Positions 29,835-40,031 of a stretch of 64,000 nt of DNA are shown here, one piece after another. The stretch comes from Roseinatronobacter domitianus (lineage in GTDB: Bacteria > Pseudomonadota > Alphaproteobacteria > Rhodobacterales > Rhodobacteraceae): positions 353,787 through 417,786 of the forward strand of contig NZ_JALZWP010000001.1 of NCBI RefSeq assembly GCF_023336755.1, in the 5' to 3' direction. The notes beneath the pieces are model-generated. The model saw only the letters and a list, made by a program, of their open reading frames with translations, searched no databases and had not been told where the DNA came from. Numbering within the stretch: position 1 is the first letter of the stretch; each line of letters starts with the position of its first letter. The position numbers were made by a program, and so were the translations under genes.

Positions 29835-29870
29835 TTTATTTCAAACTTAAAACTTTAGGCTTGAAATAAA
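29835..29870. promoter_or_regulatory. perfect 10-bp inverted repeat, candidate MarR operator
   Basis: TTTATTTCAA (29835-29844) is the exact reverse complement of TTGAAATAAA (29861-29870), with 16 bases between the arms. The segment is strikingly AT-rich compared with its surroundings. It begins on the base after the anmK stop and lies 52 bp before the first gene of an operon that encodes a MarR regulator. Operator function is inferred; it could alternatively serve as a weak terminator for anmK. Confidence 0.55.
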
Positions 29871-29922
29871 TATCAACCTGACGCAGCATCACGATTGGGT
29901 ATCATGCAAGCAAGGGGGGATC

Positions 29923-32217
29923 ATGCGGATTGCATGTCTGGGCGGCGGACCGGGAGGGCTGTATTTCGCGATCTCGATGAAGCTGCGCAACCCGGCGCAT
30001 GAAATCACCGTATATGAGCGCAACCGCGCCGATGACACCTTTGGCTGGGGCGTGGTTTTATCCGACGAAACCCTGGGCAACCTTGCCGCAAATGACCCGG
30101 TAAGCGCAGAAGCGATCCGTGCCCATTTCGCCTATTGGGACGACATTGCGCTGGTCAAGTCGGGCAGGCGGGTGGTGTCCTCTGGCCACGGGTTTTGCGG
30201 GATCGGGCGCAAGCAATTGCTGCTTTTGTTGCAGCACCGCGCGCGCGATTTGGGCGTAAAGCTGGTGTTTCAGACAGAGGTCGCCAGTGCAGAGGATCTG
30301 GCTGCCACGCATGATCTGGTCGTCGCCTGTGACGGGCTGAATTCGCGCACCCGCACGCAATTTGCCGATCATTTCCAGCCAGATATCGACCTGCGCGAAT
30401 GCCCCTTCGTGTGGCTTGGCACGCATCAGACCTTTTCGGACGCTTTCACCTTCATATTCGAGCAAACCGAACACGGTTGGGTCTGGGCCCACGCCTATCA
30501 ATTCGATGACAGCACCGCGACCTTCATCGTGGAATGTGCGCAAGCGACCTATGACGCCTTTGGTTTTGAACACATGACCAAGGAAGACAGCATCGCCACC
30601 TGCGAACTCATTTTCCGCGACCATCTGGGCGGGCATAGCCTGATGAGCAATGCGGGCCATGTGCGCGGCTCTGCCTGGATACGCTTTCCCCGCGTGCTGT
30701 GCGAACGCTGGAGCAAAGACAATATCGTGCTGTTGGGCGACGCGGCGGCAACGGCGCATTTCTCCATCGGGTCGGGGACAAAACTGGCGCTGGAATCTGC
30801 GATTGCACTGGCTGAACTTGTTCACACGCAGCCTGACCTGCAATCGGCTTTTGCCAAATACGAATCCGAGCGGCGCTTGCAAGTGCTGCGCCTGCAATCG
30901 GCCGCGCGCAATTCTCTGGAATGGTTCGAACAGGTCGAACGCTACCTGCATATGGACCCGGTGCAACTGAACTATTCGCTGCTGACGCGCAGCCAGAGGA
31001 TCAGCCATGAAAACCTGCGCGCGCGGGACCGGGGCTGGCTGGAACGTGCGGAACGCTGGTTCCAGACACGTGCAGGCGTGCCGGCAGATGCCCCGTTGCG
31101 CGCGCCGATGTTCGCACCTTTCAAGCTGCGGGAGATGACGCTCAAGAATCGCATCGCGGTGTCGCCCATGGCGCAATACAAGGCCGTCCACGGCAACCCG
31201 ACCGATTGGCACATGGTCCATTACGGCGCGCGCGCCATCGGTGGCGCAGGGTTGGTCTATACGGAAATGACCTGCATCTCGCCCGAAGGGCGGATCACGC
31301 CGGGCTGCACCGGGCTTTATGACCCCGCGCATGAAGCGGCGTGGCGCCGGATTGTCGATTTCGTGCATGCTGAAAGCGATGCCAAGATCTGCGCCCAGAT
31401 TGGCCATTCGGGGCGCAAAGGGTCTACCCAGTTGGGCTGGGACCAGATGGACGCGCCCTTGGCGACAGGCAACTGGCCGGTGATGAGCGCGTCGCCCATC
31501 CCGTGGGCCAAGGCCAATCAGACCCCGCGCGAGATGTCCCGCGCCGATATGGACAGGGTGCGCGATCAATTCGTGGCCTCCGCCAAAATGGCTGCGCGCG
31601 CGGGCTTTGACATGCTGGAGCTGCACGCCGCGCATGGCTACCTTCTGTCCAGTTTTCTGTCTCCGGTATCGAATATCCGAACCGATGCCTATGGCGGCTG
31701 TCTGACCAATCGTCTGCGCTATCCGCTGGAAGTGCTGGTGGCTGTGCGCGCGGTCTGGCCCGCAGAAAAGCCACTGTCGGTGCGGATATCGGCCACTGAT
31801 TGGATGGGCGACGAGGGTGTGACCCCGGACGAGGCCGTGGCGATCGCTCAAGCCTTTCACGCTGCCGGGGCGGACCTGATCGACGTCTCTGCCGGGCAAA
31901 CCACGCCAAAGGCGAAGCCTGTCTATGGTCGCATGTTCCAGACGCCGTTTTCCGACCGTATCCGCAACGAGGGCGGTATGGCGACCATGGCTGTTGGCAA
32001 TATCTATGAGGCCGACCACGCCAATTCCATTCTGCTTGCTGGCCGCGCCGATCTGGTGGCGGTGGGCCGCCCGCATCTGGCCAACCCGGCCTGGACCTTG
32101 CATGAGGCCGCCCGCATTGGCGACCGCGCGGCCCCTGACTGGCCTTTGCCCTATCTGGCAGGGCGCGACCAGATGTGGCGGCTGGCCGACCGCGAGACAG
32201 AGACGGTGCGCGCATGA
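29923..32217 (+). CDS. 2-aminobenzoyl-CoA monooxygenase/reductase-like fusion (FAD hydroxylase + OYE)
   Basis: 764-residue two-domain flavoprotein. Residues 1-380 form a class A FAD monooxygenase (GGGPGG at 7-12; [22 protein letters not shown] near 272). Residues 390-760 form an NADH:flavin oxidoreductase of the old-yellow-enzyme type ([39 protein letters not shown]). This fusion is known from the Azoarcus evansii aerobic anthranilate pathway, where it hydroxylates and then reduces the ring of 2-aminobenzoyl-CoA; database labels such as salicylyl-CoA 5-hydroxylase are used for close relatives. AAGGGGGGATC precedes ATG 29923. The ligase and tryptophan dioxygenase downstream favour 2-aminobenzoyl-CoA as substrate. 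Confidence 0.85.
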   Translation: MRIACLGGGPGGLYFAISMKLRNPAHEITVYERNRADDTFGWGVVLSDETLGNLAANDPVSAEAIRAHFAYWDDIALVKSGRRVVSSGHGFCGIGRKQLLLLLQHRARDLGVKLVFQTEVASAEDLAATHDLVVACDGLNSRTRTQFADHFQPDIDLRECPFVWLGTHQTFSDAFTFIFEQTEHGWVWAHAYQFDDSTATFIVECAQATYDAFGFEHMTKEDSIATCELIFRDHLGGHSLMSNAGHVRGSAWIRFPRVLCERWSKDNIVLLGDAAATAHFSIGSGTKLALESAIALAELVHTQPDLQSAFAKYESERRLQVLRLQSAARNSLEWFEQVERYLHMDPVQLNYSLLTRSQRISHENLRARDRGWLERAERWFQTRAGVPADAPLRAPMFAPFKLREMTLKNRIAVSPMAQYKAVHGNPTDWHMVHYGARAIGGAGLVYTEMTCISPEGRITPGCTGLYDPAHEAAWRRIVDFVHAESDAKICAQIGHSGRKGSTQLGWDQMDAPLATGNWPVMSASPIPWAKANQTPREMSRADMDRVRDQFVASAKMAARAGFDMLELHAAHGYLLSSFLSPVSNIRTDAYGGCLTNRLRYPLEVLVAVRAVWPAEKPLSVRISATDWMGDEGVTPDEAVAIAQAFHAAGADLIDVSAGQTTPKAKPVYGRMFQTPFSDRIRNEGGMATMAVGNIYEADHANSILLAGRADLVAVGRPHLANPAWTLHEAARIGDRAAPDWPLPYLAGRDQMWRLADRETETVRA

Positions 32218-32972
32218 GTGTGGCGGGTCGTCATGTCGTTGTCACCGGCGGCGGCACCGGGGTGGGCCGCGCTTTGGCGTTGGGGTTTGCCCATGCGGGT
32301 GCCCGCGTGACCATCATGGGCCGGCGTGAAGCGCCCCTGCGCGAGGTCGCCCGCCAACACCGCGAGATTGGCTACGCGCTATGTGATGTGACCGACAGCG
32401 CTTCGGTAAGCGCGGCATTCACTCAGGCGCGCGGCCTGAATGGTGCGGTCACGGTCGCTGTGGCCAATGCGGGCGCGGCCGACAGCCTGCCGTTTTCGCG
32501 TGTTACACCCGACCATCTGCAAGCCATGCTGGCGGTCAATCTGGGGGGCGTGGTCAACACATGGCAAGCCGCGCTTGACGGCATGAAATCCGACGGCTGG
32601 GGGCGCTGCATCGCCATTGCCTCGACTGCGGGGTTGAAAGGCTATGCCTATGCCAGCGCCTATGCAGCGGCGAAACACGCCGTGGTGGGTCTGACCCGAT
32701 CGCTCGCGCTGGAACTGGGGCAAAGCGGCTTAACGGCGAATGCAATCTGCCCCGGTTTTATTGAAACCCCAATGCTGGAGCGGTCGATAGAAACCATCAC
32801 CGCCAAGACTGGGATGAGCGAAACCAACGCCCGCGCCAGCCTGGTCGCTGCCAACCCGCAAAAGCGCTTTATCCAGCCCGATGAAGTGGCCGGGGCGGCG
32901 CTGTGGCTGTGCTCTGACGCGGCGGCGTCGGTCAACGGGCATGCTCTGGCCCTGTCTGGGGGAGAGATATGA
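32214..32972 (+). CDS. SDR family oxidoreductase
   Basis: 252-residue short-chain dehydrogenase. The cofactor motif is [16 protein letters not shown] follows, and the catalytic Ser-Tyr-Lys set is visible in [22 protein letters not shown]. The C-terminal PGFIETPML and LALSGGEI are typical of 3-hydroxyacyl-CoA or similar dehydrogenases. ATG 32214 overlaps the stop of the preceding gene as ATGA. In the operon it probably oxidises a beta-hydroxy intermediate formed after ring reduction; substrate is inferred from context only. Confidence 0.85.
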   Translation: MSVAGRHVVVTGGGTGVGRALALGFAHAGARVTIMGRREAPLREVARQHREIGYALCDVTDSASVSAAFTQARGLNGAVTVAVANAGAADSLPFSRVTPDHLQAMLAVNLGGVVNTWQAALDGMKSDGWGRCIAIASTAGLKGYAYASAYAAAKHAVVGLTRSLALELGQSGLTANAICPGFIETPMLERSIETITAKTGMSETNARASLVAANPQKRFIQPDEVAGAALWLCSDAAASVNGHALALSGGEI

Positions 32973-33439
32973 GCCAGACCCGCCCGCATGCCGTTGAGTC
33001 GCTCTCGAAGGATCGCCTGCGCCTGTGGCTGCGGCTGCTGAAAGTGACCGGGCATGTCGAAGGCGAATTGCGCCGCCGCTTGCGCGCCGATCACGCGACC
33101 ACCTTACCGCGTTTTGATGTTATGGCCGCCCTCGCGCGCCACCCCAAAGGTCTGCGGATGAGTGACCTGTCCGATTTCCTGCGCGTCTCGAACGGGAATG
33201 TCACGGGTATTGTCGACCGTCTGACCGAAGAAGGGCTGGCATTGCGCGTCGCCGTCGAAGGTGACCGGCGGGCGCAACTGGCGCGGCTGACGCCTGCGGG
33301 CGAGGCGGTTTTTGCAGAGCTTGCCGCCGCGCATGAGGCTTGGGTGAATGACCTTTTAGGCACGCTTGACGCGCCGATGATCGAGCAGGCGTTCGACCTG
33401 CTCACCCGGATAGAACCCCGCGAGACGGAGCGCCCATGA
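32969..33439 (+). CDS. MarR family transcriptional regulator
   Basis: 156-residue winged-helix regulator. The HTH region [33 protein letters not shown] is here broken into the recognition helix ([16 protein letters not shown]) and the wing ([17 protein letters not shown]), as in MarR proteins. It lies inside the operon with ATGA overlaps on both sides, which suggests autoregulation. The perfect inverted repeat at 29835-29870 is the likely operator, with a CoA thioester such as 2-aminobenzoyl-CoA as the likely effector; both points are inference. Confidence 0.88.
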   Translation: MSQTRPHAVESLSKDRLRLWLRLLKVTGHVEGELRRRLRADHATTLPRFDVMAALARHPKGLRMSDLSDFLRVSNGNVTGIVDRLTEEGLALRVAVEGDRRAQLARLTPAGEAVFAELAAAHEAWVNDLLGTLDAPMIEQAFDLLTRIEPRETERP

Positions 33440-34230
33440 CCGACACGCCCGACCATTTCCTATGCGAGGTAAAGGACGGCATTGCCCGGCTGCGCCTGAA
33501 CCGCCCCGACCGCAAGAACCCGCTAACCTTTGAAAGCTACGCCGAATTGCGCGATTGGTTCCGCAATTTGCCCTACCGCGATGATGTGCATGCTGTGGTG
33601 ATCCTGCCCAATGGCGGGAATTTCAGTTCCGGCGGTGATGTGCATGACATTATAGGCCCGCTCACCCGCATGGGGATGAAAGACCTTTTGGCCTTCACCC
33701 GCATGACCGGTGATCTGGTCAAGGCCATGCTGGCCTGTCAAAAACCCATCATTGCCGGGGTCGATGGCGTTTGCGCCGGCGCGGGCGCGATCATGGCCAT
33801 GGCAAGCGATCTGCGCATCGGCACGCCTGCCGCCAAAGTGGCGTTCCTGTTCAACCGCGTGGGGCTGGCGGGCTGCGATATGGGCGCGTGTGCCATGCTG
33901 CCGCGCCTGATCGGGCAGGGGCGCGCCGCCGAATTGCTGTATCTGGGGCGGTCAATGTCTGCCGAAGAAGGGCTGAATTGGGGCTTTTTCAACAGGTTGA
34001 GCGACGATCTTGAAGCCGATTGCATCGATTGGGCCGCGCGCATTGCCAGCGGTCCCACCTTTGCCAATGCCATGACCAAGACGATGCTGGCCCAGGAATG
34101 GTCGATGTCTTTGGAGCAAGCGATTGAGTCGGAAGCGCAGGCGCAGGCGATCTGTATGCAGGGCAATGATTTCACCCGCGCCTATGAGGCCTTCGCCGCC
34201 AAGCGCAAACCCGTGTTCGAGGGGGATTGA
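33436..34230 (+). CDS. enoyl-CoA hydratase/isomerase family protein
   Basis: 264-residue crotonase-fold protein. The oxyanion-hole segments are [14 protein letters not shown] and [19 protein letters not shown]. At the place of the second catalytic Glu of classic enoyl-CoA hydratase the sequence reads [10 protein letters not shown], so it may catalyse a related reaction (isomerisation or C-C hydrolysis) rather than plain hydration. ATGA overlap with marR. Probably acts on the reduced, non-aromatic CoA ester in this pathway. Confidence 0.82.
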   Translation: MTDTPDHFLCEVKDGIARLRLNRPDRKNPLTFESYAELRDWFRNLPYRDDVHAVVILPNGGNFSSGGDVHDIIGPLTRMGMKDLLAFTRMTGDLVKAMLACQKPIIAGVDGVCAGAGAIMAMASDLRIGTPAAKVAFLFNRVGLAGCDMGACAMLPRLIGQGRAAELLYLGRSMSAEEGLNWGFFNRLSDDLEADCIDWAARIASGPTFANAMTKTMLAQEWSMSLEQAIESEAQAQAICMQGNDFTRAYEAFAAKRKPVFEGD

Positions 34231-35381
34231 TGGCGGATCAAACCTTCCTTGACTGGCCGTTTTTCGACCCGCATCACCGCGAATTCGCCGCGCGGTTGGA
34301 GGCTTGGGCCAAGGGCGCGCTGGCGGGTATCGACCACGCCGATACCGACGCCGCGTGCCGCGCCTTGGTCACTGCGCTGGGGCGGGACGGTTGGTTGCAG
34401 CACAGCGCGTCAGAGGATGGCACGCTGGACCTGCGCGCTCTGTGCCTGACGCGCGAGATACTGGCGCGCCATGATGGCTTGGCCGATTTCGCCTTTGCCA
34501 TGCAGGGGCTTGGCACCGGGGCGATCACGCTTTTCGGGACCGATGCGCAGAAATCCGAATGGCTACCGCGCACCCGCGCGGGTGCGGCGATTGCGGCTTT
34601 CGCGCTGACCGAACCGGGGTCGGGGTCTGACGTTGCCAATGGCACGCTTTCGGCCATGCGCGACGGGGACGACTATATCCTGAATGGCGAGAAGACATGG
34701 ATCTCGAATGGCGGGATTGCCGATCTCTACACGCTGTTTGCGCGGACGGGGGAAGCACCGGGCGCGCGTGGCCTCTCGGCCTTTATCGTGACGCCCGACA
34801 TGCCCGGATTTGCAGTGCTTGGGCGGATTGACACCATCGCCCCACACCCATTGGCGACCCTGCGGTTCAGCGATTGCCGCGTGCCTGCCGGCGCCATGAT
34901 CGGCGCGCCGGGGCAGGGGTTCAAGATAGCCATGTCGGTGCTGGACGTGTTCCGCACCACGGTTGCCGCTGCCGCGCTTGGCTTTGCCCGCCGCGCGCTG
35001 GATGAGGCATTGAGCCGCGTGACCACCCGCCATGTGCAAGGCGCGCCCTTGATCGAGCGGCAAATGGTGCAAGGTCACATTGCCGATATGGCGCTGGAGG
35101 CGGACGCAAGCGCGCTTCTGACCTACCGCGCGGCATGGACCAAGGACATGGGCGCGCCGCGTGTCACGCGCGAGGCGGCGATGGCCAAGCTATACGCAAC
35201 CGAGGCCGCGCAAAAGATCATCGACCGCGCCGTGCAACTGCATGGCGGCGATGGGGTGCGCAGCGGGCAGATGGTCGAGCGGCTATACCGCGAAATCCGG
35301 GCGCTGCGCATCTATGAGGGCGCAAGCGACGTGCAGCGTGTGATTATTGCCCGCCAAGCGGTGGAGGGGCATCATGGCTGA
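34230..35381 (+). CDS. acyl-CoA dehydrogenase family protein
   Basis: FAD enzyme introducing a double bond alpha-beta to a CoA thioester, 383 residues. Visible motifs: [11 protein letters not shown] (substrate/FAD region), [15 protein letters not shown], and the catalytic base Glu in [20 protein letters not shown] 34230 overlaps the preceding stop by one base (TGATGG); TTG 34227 is possible but less likely. Overlaps kynA by eight bases. Likely dehydrogenates an alicyclic CoA ester after ring reduction. Confidence 0.88.
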   Translation: MADQTFLDWPFFDPHHREFAARLEAWAKGALAGIDHADTDAACRALVTALGRDGWLQHSASEDGTLDLRALCLTREILARHDGLADFAFAMQGLGTGAITLFGTDAQKSEWLPRTRAGAAIAAFALTEPGSGSDVANGTLSAMRDGDDYILNGEKTWISNGGIADLYTLFARTGEAPGARGLSAFIVTPDMPGFAVLGRIDTIAPHPLATLRFSDCRVPAGAMIGAPGQGFKIAMSVLDVFRTTVAAAALGFARRALDEALSRVTTRHVQGAPLIERQMVQGHIADMALEADASALLTYRAAWTKDMGAPRVTREAAMAKLYATEAAQKIIDRAVQLHGGDGVRSGQMVERLYREIRALRIYEGASDVQRVIIARQAVEGHHG

Positions 35382-36207
35382 CGCTTACAATCCCGCCCGC
35401 GAAGGGGCGCAAATGGCATTCGACGGGCGCATGTCCTATGCTGATTATCTTGGGCTGGACAAGGTTCTGTCGGCGCAAGCCCCCATCTCTGACGCGCATG
35501 ACGAGATGTTGTTCATCATCCAGCACCAGACATCGGAATTGTGGATGAAGCTGATGCTGGCCGAGTTGGACGCTGCCCGCAAGGACTTGGCCGCCGACCG
35601 ACTGGCCCCGGCGTTGAAGCTGTTGGCGCGGGTGGCACGGATCATGGAGCAGCTTAATTCCGCATGGGATGTTCTGCGCACCATGACGCCCTCGGACTAC
35701 ACCACGTTCCGGGAAAAACTGGGGCAATCGAGCGGCTTTCAGTCTTGGCAATACCGGATGATCGAATACCGGCTGGGCAACCGTAACCCGGCGATGATGC
35801 GCCCGCATGCCCATGTCCCCGCCGTGCATGCGGCGTTGCAAGCGGAGCTTGCGCAGCCGTGCCTATACCAGACCGTGTTGGGGGTAGCCGTGCGGATGGG
35901 CCACGCGCTGCCCGATGCGGCCCTTGCGCCGCGCCAGACACCCGCGCCGTCCATTCCGGAAGTGCAGGCGCTTTGGGCGCAAGTCTACCGCGATCCTGCC
36001 GCGCATTGGGCGCTTTACGAATTGGCTGAGAAACTGGTCGATCTGGAAGATTACTTCCGCCGCTGGCGGTTCAACCATGTCACCACGGTTGAACGTGTCA
36101 TCGGGCTGAAAACGGGCACCGGCGGGACCGGCGGGACAAGCTACCTGCGCCGGATGCTTGAGGTGGTGCTGTTTCCCGAATTGTGGAACGTGAGGACAGA
36201 GCTATGA
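35374..36207 (+). CDS. kynA: tryptophan 2,3-dioxygenase
   Basis: Heme enzyme that opens the indole ring of L-tryptophan to N-formylkynurenine, 277 residues. [16 protein letters not shown] and [16 protein letters not shown] (distal His51) match the family, [15 protein letters not shown] carries the substrate-binding Arg, and [14 protein letters not shown] contains the proximal heme His. [14 protein letters not shown] follows. ATG 35374 lies within the end of the acyl-CoA dehydrogenase gene. Its place in the operon ties tryptophan breakdown to the anthranilate-CoA genes; kynB and kynU are not in the window. Confidence 0.94.
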   Translation: MADAYNPAREGAQMAFDGRMSYADYLGLDKVLSAQAPISDAHDEMLFIIQHQTSELWMKLMLAELDAARKDLAADRLAPALKLLARVARIMEQLNSAWDVLRTMTPSDYTTFREKLGQSSGFQSWQYRMIEYRLGNRNPAMMRPHAHVPAVHAALQAELAQPCLYQTVLGVAVRMGHALPDAALAPRQTPAPSIPEVQALWAQVYRDPAAHWALYELAEKLVDLEDYFRRWRFNHVTTVERVIGLKTGTGGTGGTSYLRRMLEVVLFPELWNVRTEL

Positions 36208-37847
36208 GCGATCTGCGTCCCTCTGCCCATCTGGACAGCTTTGCGCGCGATGCCTTGCCACCGTGCGACCAATGGCCCGACCTGGTGCTGGACGGGTTCG
36301 ACTACCCCGACCGGCTGAATGCCGCTGTCGAGCTGACCGATGCCATGGTCGCGCGCGGTTTTGGCGATCATACCGCGCTGGTGGGCAACGGACGCCATCG
36401 CACCTACAAGGAATTGACCGACTGGACCAACCGCCTTGCGCATGTGCTGGTCGAGGATCTGGGCGTGAAACCCGGCAGCCGTGTGCTGATCCGCTCGGCC
36501 AACAACCCCGCGATGGTCGCCTGCTGGCTGGCCGCGACCAAGGCAGGCGCTGTGGTCGTCAACACCATGCCCATGTTGCGCGCGGGCGAATTGGCCAAAT
36601 ATGTCGACAAGGCCGAGATTGAATTCGCGCTGTGCGACACGCGATTGATGGATGAGATGACCACCTGCGCTGCGCAAAGCCGGTTTTTGAAAACGGTGGT
36701 CGGGTTTGACGGCACCTCGAACCACGATGCCGAACTTGACCGCATGGCCTTGGAAAAGCCGGTGCGCTTTGCCGCTGTTGATACGGCGCAGGATGATGTG
36801 GCGCTGTTGGGGTTTACCTCTGGCTCTACCGGAGAGCCCAAGGCCACGATGCATTTTCACCGCGATATTCTGATAATCGCGGATGCCTATGCGCAAGAGG
36901 TGTTGCAGGTCACGCCAGCGGATGTGTTCGTCGGATCGCCCCCTTTGGCGTTTACCTTCGGGCTGGGCGGCTTGGCGGTATTTCCGCTGCGGTTCGGGGC
37001 ATCTGCGGTGCTGTTGGAAAACGCGTCGCCCCCGAACCTGATAGAGATCATCACCCGTTACCGCGCCACGATCTGCTTTACCGCGCCCACCGCCTACCGC
37101 GTCATGCTGCGGGCGATGGCCGACGGGGCGGACCTGTCCAGCTTGCGCATTGCGGTGTCGGCAGGCGAAACCCTGCCTGCGCCGGTCTATGACGACTGGT
37201 TGCGCGCGACCGGCAAACCCATGCTGGACGGGATCGGCGCCACGGAAATGCTGCATATTTTCCTGTCGAACCGGCTGGACGACCACCGCCCGGCCTGCAC
37301 TGGCAAGCCCGTGGACGGGTATGAGGCCCGCGTGGTGGATGACACGGGCGCGCCCGCGCCCCCCGGCACGATGGGGCGGCTGGCGGTGCGCGGCCCGACC
37401 GGATGCCGCTACCTGAATGATGCGCGGCAGGGCAACTATGTGCAGGATGGCTGGAACATTACCGGCGATACATTCGTGATGGATGAGGACGGCTATTTCC
37501 ACTTCGCCGCGCGCAATGACGATATCATCCTGTCGGCAGGCTATAACATTGCCGGGCCAGAGGTCGAGGCCGCGCTGCTGGCCCATGCCGCCGTGGCCGA
37601 ATGCGCCGTTATCAGCGCGCCGGACCCGGAGCGCGGCGCGGTGGTTGAAGCGCATGTCGTGCTGGCCGAGGGCCACAGCCCCGGCCCCGACATGGCCCGC
37701 GCGCTGCAAGAGCATGTCAAAGCCACGATCGCGCCCTTCAAATACCCGCGCAGCGTGGTGTTTGCCGATAGCCTGCCCAAAACGCCAACGGGCAAGATTC
37801 AACGCTTTCGCATTGCGCCTGTGCATGGCGCGACGATCAAGGATTGA
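36204..37847 (+). CDS. aryl-CoA ligase, probably 2-aminobenzoate-CoA ligase
   Basis: 547-residue AMP-forming acyl-CoA synthetase of the benzoate-CoA ligase group. The phosphate loop is GFTSGSTGEPKATMHFHRD, the A5 motif DGIGATEMLHIFLS has the IGxTE form of benzoate-CoA ligases, and the C-terminal catalytic Lys lies in TPTGKIQRFRI. ATGA overlap with kynA. Expected reaction: anthranilate + ATP + CoA to 2-aminobenzoyl-CoA, which would feed the flavin fusion protein. Benzoate or a related acid is an alternative substrate; context favours anthranilate. Confidence 0.87.
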   Translation: MSDLRPSAHLDSFARDALPPCDQWPDLVLDGFDYPDRLNAAVELTDAMVARGFGDHTALVGNGRHRTYKELTDWTNRLAHVLVEDLGVKPGSRVLIRSANNPAMVACWLAATKAGAVVVNTMPMLRAGELAKYVDKAEIEFALCDTRLMDEMTTCAAQSRFLKTVVGFDGTSNHDAELDRMALEKPVRFAAVDTAQDDVALLGFTSGSTGEPKATMHFHRDILIIADAYAQEVLQVTPADVFVGSPPLAFTFGLGGLAVFPLRFGASAVLLENASPPNLIEIITRYRATICFTAPTAYRVMLRAMADGADLSSLRIAVSAGETLPAPVYDDWLRATGKPMLDGIGATEMLHIFLSNRLDDHRPACTGKPVDGYEARVVDDTGAPAPPGTMGRLAVRGPTGCRYLNDARQGNYVQDGWNITGDTFVMDEDGYFHFAARNDDIILSAGYNIAGPEVEAALLAHAAVAECAVISAPDPERGAVVEAHVVLAEGHSPGPDMARALQEHVKATIAPFKYPRSVVFADSLPKTPTGKIQRFRIAPVHGATIKD

Positions 37848-37901
37848 CCACCGCGCGGCATAAGCCGCAATCTGCACCAATCATAACAGGGAGACGAAAA
37901 A

Positions 37902-39032
37902 ATGAAAAAGCTGCTTCTGACAACCGCGCTCGCGGCCCTCGCCACAGGCGCACAGGCCGAAGTCAAGGTCGGCATGATTACCACGCTATCCGGCGGGGGC
38001 GCGGGTCTGGGCCTTGATGTGCGCGATGGGTTCCTGCTGGCTTTGGCGCAATCGGGCCGCGATGATATCGAACTGGTGGTCGAGGATGACCAGCAAAAGC
38101 CCGATATCGCGGTTCAGGTCGCCGACAAGATGATCCAGTCCGAGCGTGTCGATGTGATGACCGGCATCATCTTTTCCAACCTTGCGATGGCGGTGATCCC
38201 GTCGGCGGTCAATCAGGGTGTCGTTTACTTGTCGCCCAATGCAGGCCCGTCGCAACTGGCCGGGCGGGGCTGCCATCCGAATTACTTCAACGTCGCGTGG
38301 CAGAATGACAACCTGCACGAAGCCGCGGGGGCTTATGCCAATACGGCAGGCTATAGCAACAGCTTTATCCTTGCGCCGAACTACCCGGCAGGTCAGGACG
38401 CCCTGACCGGCTACAAGCGCATGTATGAAGGCGAATTGGCGGGCGAGATTTACACCCAGCTTGGCCAGACCGACTACGCTGCCGAAATCGCGCAGATCCG
38501 CGCTAGCGGTGCCGATAGCGTGTTCTTCTTCCTGCCCGGCGGCATGGGGATTTCGTTCCTGAAACAATATGCCGATAGCGGCGTGGATATTCCGGTGGTT
38601 GGCCCCGCGTTCAGCTTCGATCAGGGCATCTTGCAGGCGGTGGGTGCGGCAGCCCTTGGCGTGGTCAATACCGCGCAATGGTCCAAGGATATCGACATTC
38701 CGGTCAACCAGGCTTTTGTCGAGAGCTTTCAGGCCGAGTTTGGCCGCTTGCCATCGCTCTATGCCAGCCAGGGGTTCGACACCGCGAACCTGCTGATCTC
38801 GGCGCTGGAAAAGGCCGATCCGTCGGATAATGACGCCTTCCGCGCTGCACTCCGCGAGGCTGATTTCGACAGCACGCGCGGGGAATTCCGGTTTGGGAAT
38901 AATCAGCACCCGATCCAGACCATCTATGCCCGCGAAGTCGTGCAAGAGGGCGATGTGTTCACCAACCGCATCATTGGCGTGGCCCTTGAAGACCATGCCG
39001 ACGCCTATGCGGCAGAGTGCCAGATGCCGTAA
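37902..39032 (+). CDS. HAAT-type ABC transporter substrate-binding protein
   Basis: Periplasmic binding protein of the branched-chain amino acid/aromatic (HAAT) class, 376 residues. Signal peptide MKKLLLTTALAALATGAQA, then KVGMITTLSGGGAGLGLDVRDG, the typical first strand and helix of a Peripla_BP_6 protein. CAGGGAGACG precedes the ATG, and a short GCGGC-ATAA-GCCGC hairpin lies in the 54-bp gap before it. Followed by two permeases and two ATPases. In this operon the ligand may be anthranilate, kynurenine or a related aromatic acid; the fold alone does not tell. Confidence 0.88.
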   Translation: MKKLLLTTALAALATGAQAEVKVGMITTLSGGGAGLGLDVRDGFLLALAQSGRDDIELVVEDDQQKPDIAVQVADKMIQSERVDVMTGIIFSNLAMAVIPSAVNQGVVYLSPNAGPSQLAGRGCHPNYFNVAWQNDNLHEAAGAYANTAGYSNSFILAPNYPAGQDALTGYKRMYEGELAGEIYTQLGQTDYAAEIAQIRASGADSVFFFLPGGMGISFLKQYADSGVDIPVVGPAFSFDQGILQAVGAAALGVVNTAQWSKDIDIPVNQAFVESFQAEFGRLPSLYASQGFDTANLLISALEKADPSDNDAFRAALREADFDSTRGEFRFGNNQHPIQTIYAREVVQEGDVFTNRIIGVALEDHADAYAAECQMP

Positions 39033-39041
39033 GCTGCGCGC

Positions 39042-39098
39042 GCCCCGGGCTTGACCCGGGGCCTCGTGGTCCAAGAGGTCCCGGATCAGGTCCGGGAC
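39042..39098 (+). repeat. double palindromic element between binding protein and permease genes
   Basis: GCCCCGGG (39042-39049) pairs with CCCGGGGC (39055-39062), and GTCCCGGA (39078-39085) pairs with TCCGGGAC (39091-39098); both are perfect 8-bp stems with five-base loops. CCTC/GAGG between them can add a third stem. It resembles the GC-rich REP-like elements scattered in Rhodobacterales genomes. In this place it may stabilise the binding-protein mRNA relative to the downstream permease genes; that role is inferred. Confidence 0.6.
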
Positions 39099-39110
39099 GG
39101 GGGTGCCGTC

Positions 39111-40031
39111 ATGTCCACTATTCTCATCATCGAGCAGGTTCTCAATGGCCTGCAATCGGGGGTCATGCTGTTTCTTATGGCGGCCGGGCTGACGCTGATC
39201 TTTGGCGTGATGGGGCTTATCAACCTCGCGCATGGTTCGCTTTACATGGTGGGCGCCTTTGCAGCAGCAGCGGTCGCGGGCGTGACAGGGTCGTTCCTGC
39301 TGGCCGTGCTGGCCGCGCTTGCCGCGGCGGCGGCGGCGGGTGTTCTGGTCGAAACGCTGGTGATCCGCAGGCTTTATGCCGCAGATCATCTGGACCAGGT
39401 TCTTGCGACATTCGCGCTGATCCTGATCTTTTCGGAAGGCACACGGCTGATTTTCGGGTCTTTCCCGCTGTATCTGGACATTCCAAGCTGGCTGTCCGGC
39501 CCTGTCACCTTGCCCGGCGGCATTCAATACCCGCTTTACCGTTTGGCGCTGATTGGGGTCGGGCTTGTGGTGGCGATGTTGCTTTGGGCGCTGATTGAAC
39601 GCACGCGCATCGGCATCCAGATCCGCGCGGGCGAAAATGACCGAGAGATGATCGCCGCCCTTGGTGTCGATATATCAAAGCTATACACGCTGGTTTTCGC
39701 GCTTGGTGCGGCTCTGGCCGGACTGGCGGGCGCGCTGGTCGGCGCGATCCAGTCGGTGCAGGTGGGCATGGGAGAGCCGGTGTTGATCCTCGCTTTCGTG
39801 ACCATCGTGATCGGCGGTATCGGGTCGATCAAGGGGGCGTTTGTGGGCGCTATATTGGTGGGACTGACCCAAACGCTGGGCAGCGTGTTCCTGCCCGTGC
39901 TGTTCCGGCTGTTTTTGGACCCGGCCACGGCCATGTCGCTGGGCGCGTCGCTGGCCAATATGGCGGTCTATATCCTGATGAGCCTTGTGCTGATCTTCCG
40001 TCCCACCGGCCTGATGGGAGCGCGCGCATGA
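39111..40031 (+). CDS. HAAT ABC transporter permease, LivH type
   Basis: 306-residue inner-membrane permease with about eight helices. The opening LNGLQSGVMLFLMAAGLTLIFGVMGLINLAHG and the EAA-like loop RAGENDREMIAALGVDI are typical of LivH. ATG 39111 follows the double palindrome; the in-frame upstream ATG at 39051 falls inside it and is rejected. The stop overlaps the next gene as ATGA. Confidence 0.9.
   Translation: MSTILIIEQVLNGLQSGVMLFLMAAGLTLIFGVMGLINLAHGSLYMVGAFAAAAVAGVTGSFLLAVLAALAAAAAAGVLVETLVIRRLYAADHLDQVLATFALILIFSEGTRLIFGSFPLYLDIPSWLSGPVTLPGGIQYPLYRLALIGVGLVVAMLLWALIERTRIGIQIRAGENDREMIAALGVDISKLYTLVFALGAALAGLAGALVGAIQSVQVGMGEPVLILAFVTIVIGGIGSIKGAFVGAILVGLTQTLGSVFLPVLFRLFLDPATAMSLGASLANMAVYILMSLVLIFRPTGLMGARA

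Noticed and set aside
30058..32103. Very long minus-strand frame (681 codons) opposite the flavin fusion gene
   Set aside because: It lies wholly antisense to a gene with clear FAD and OYE motifs. Long antisense frames are expected in GC-rich codon-biased DNA; the translation is rich in His/Arg/Gln and shows no family signature.
36141..37880. Minus-strand frame of 579 codons opposite the aryl-CoA ligase
   Set aside because: Antisense shadow of a gene with intact adenylation motifs; composition is His/Arg/Gln-rich and no domain is visible.
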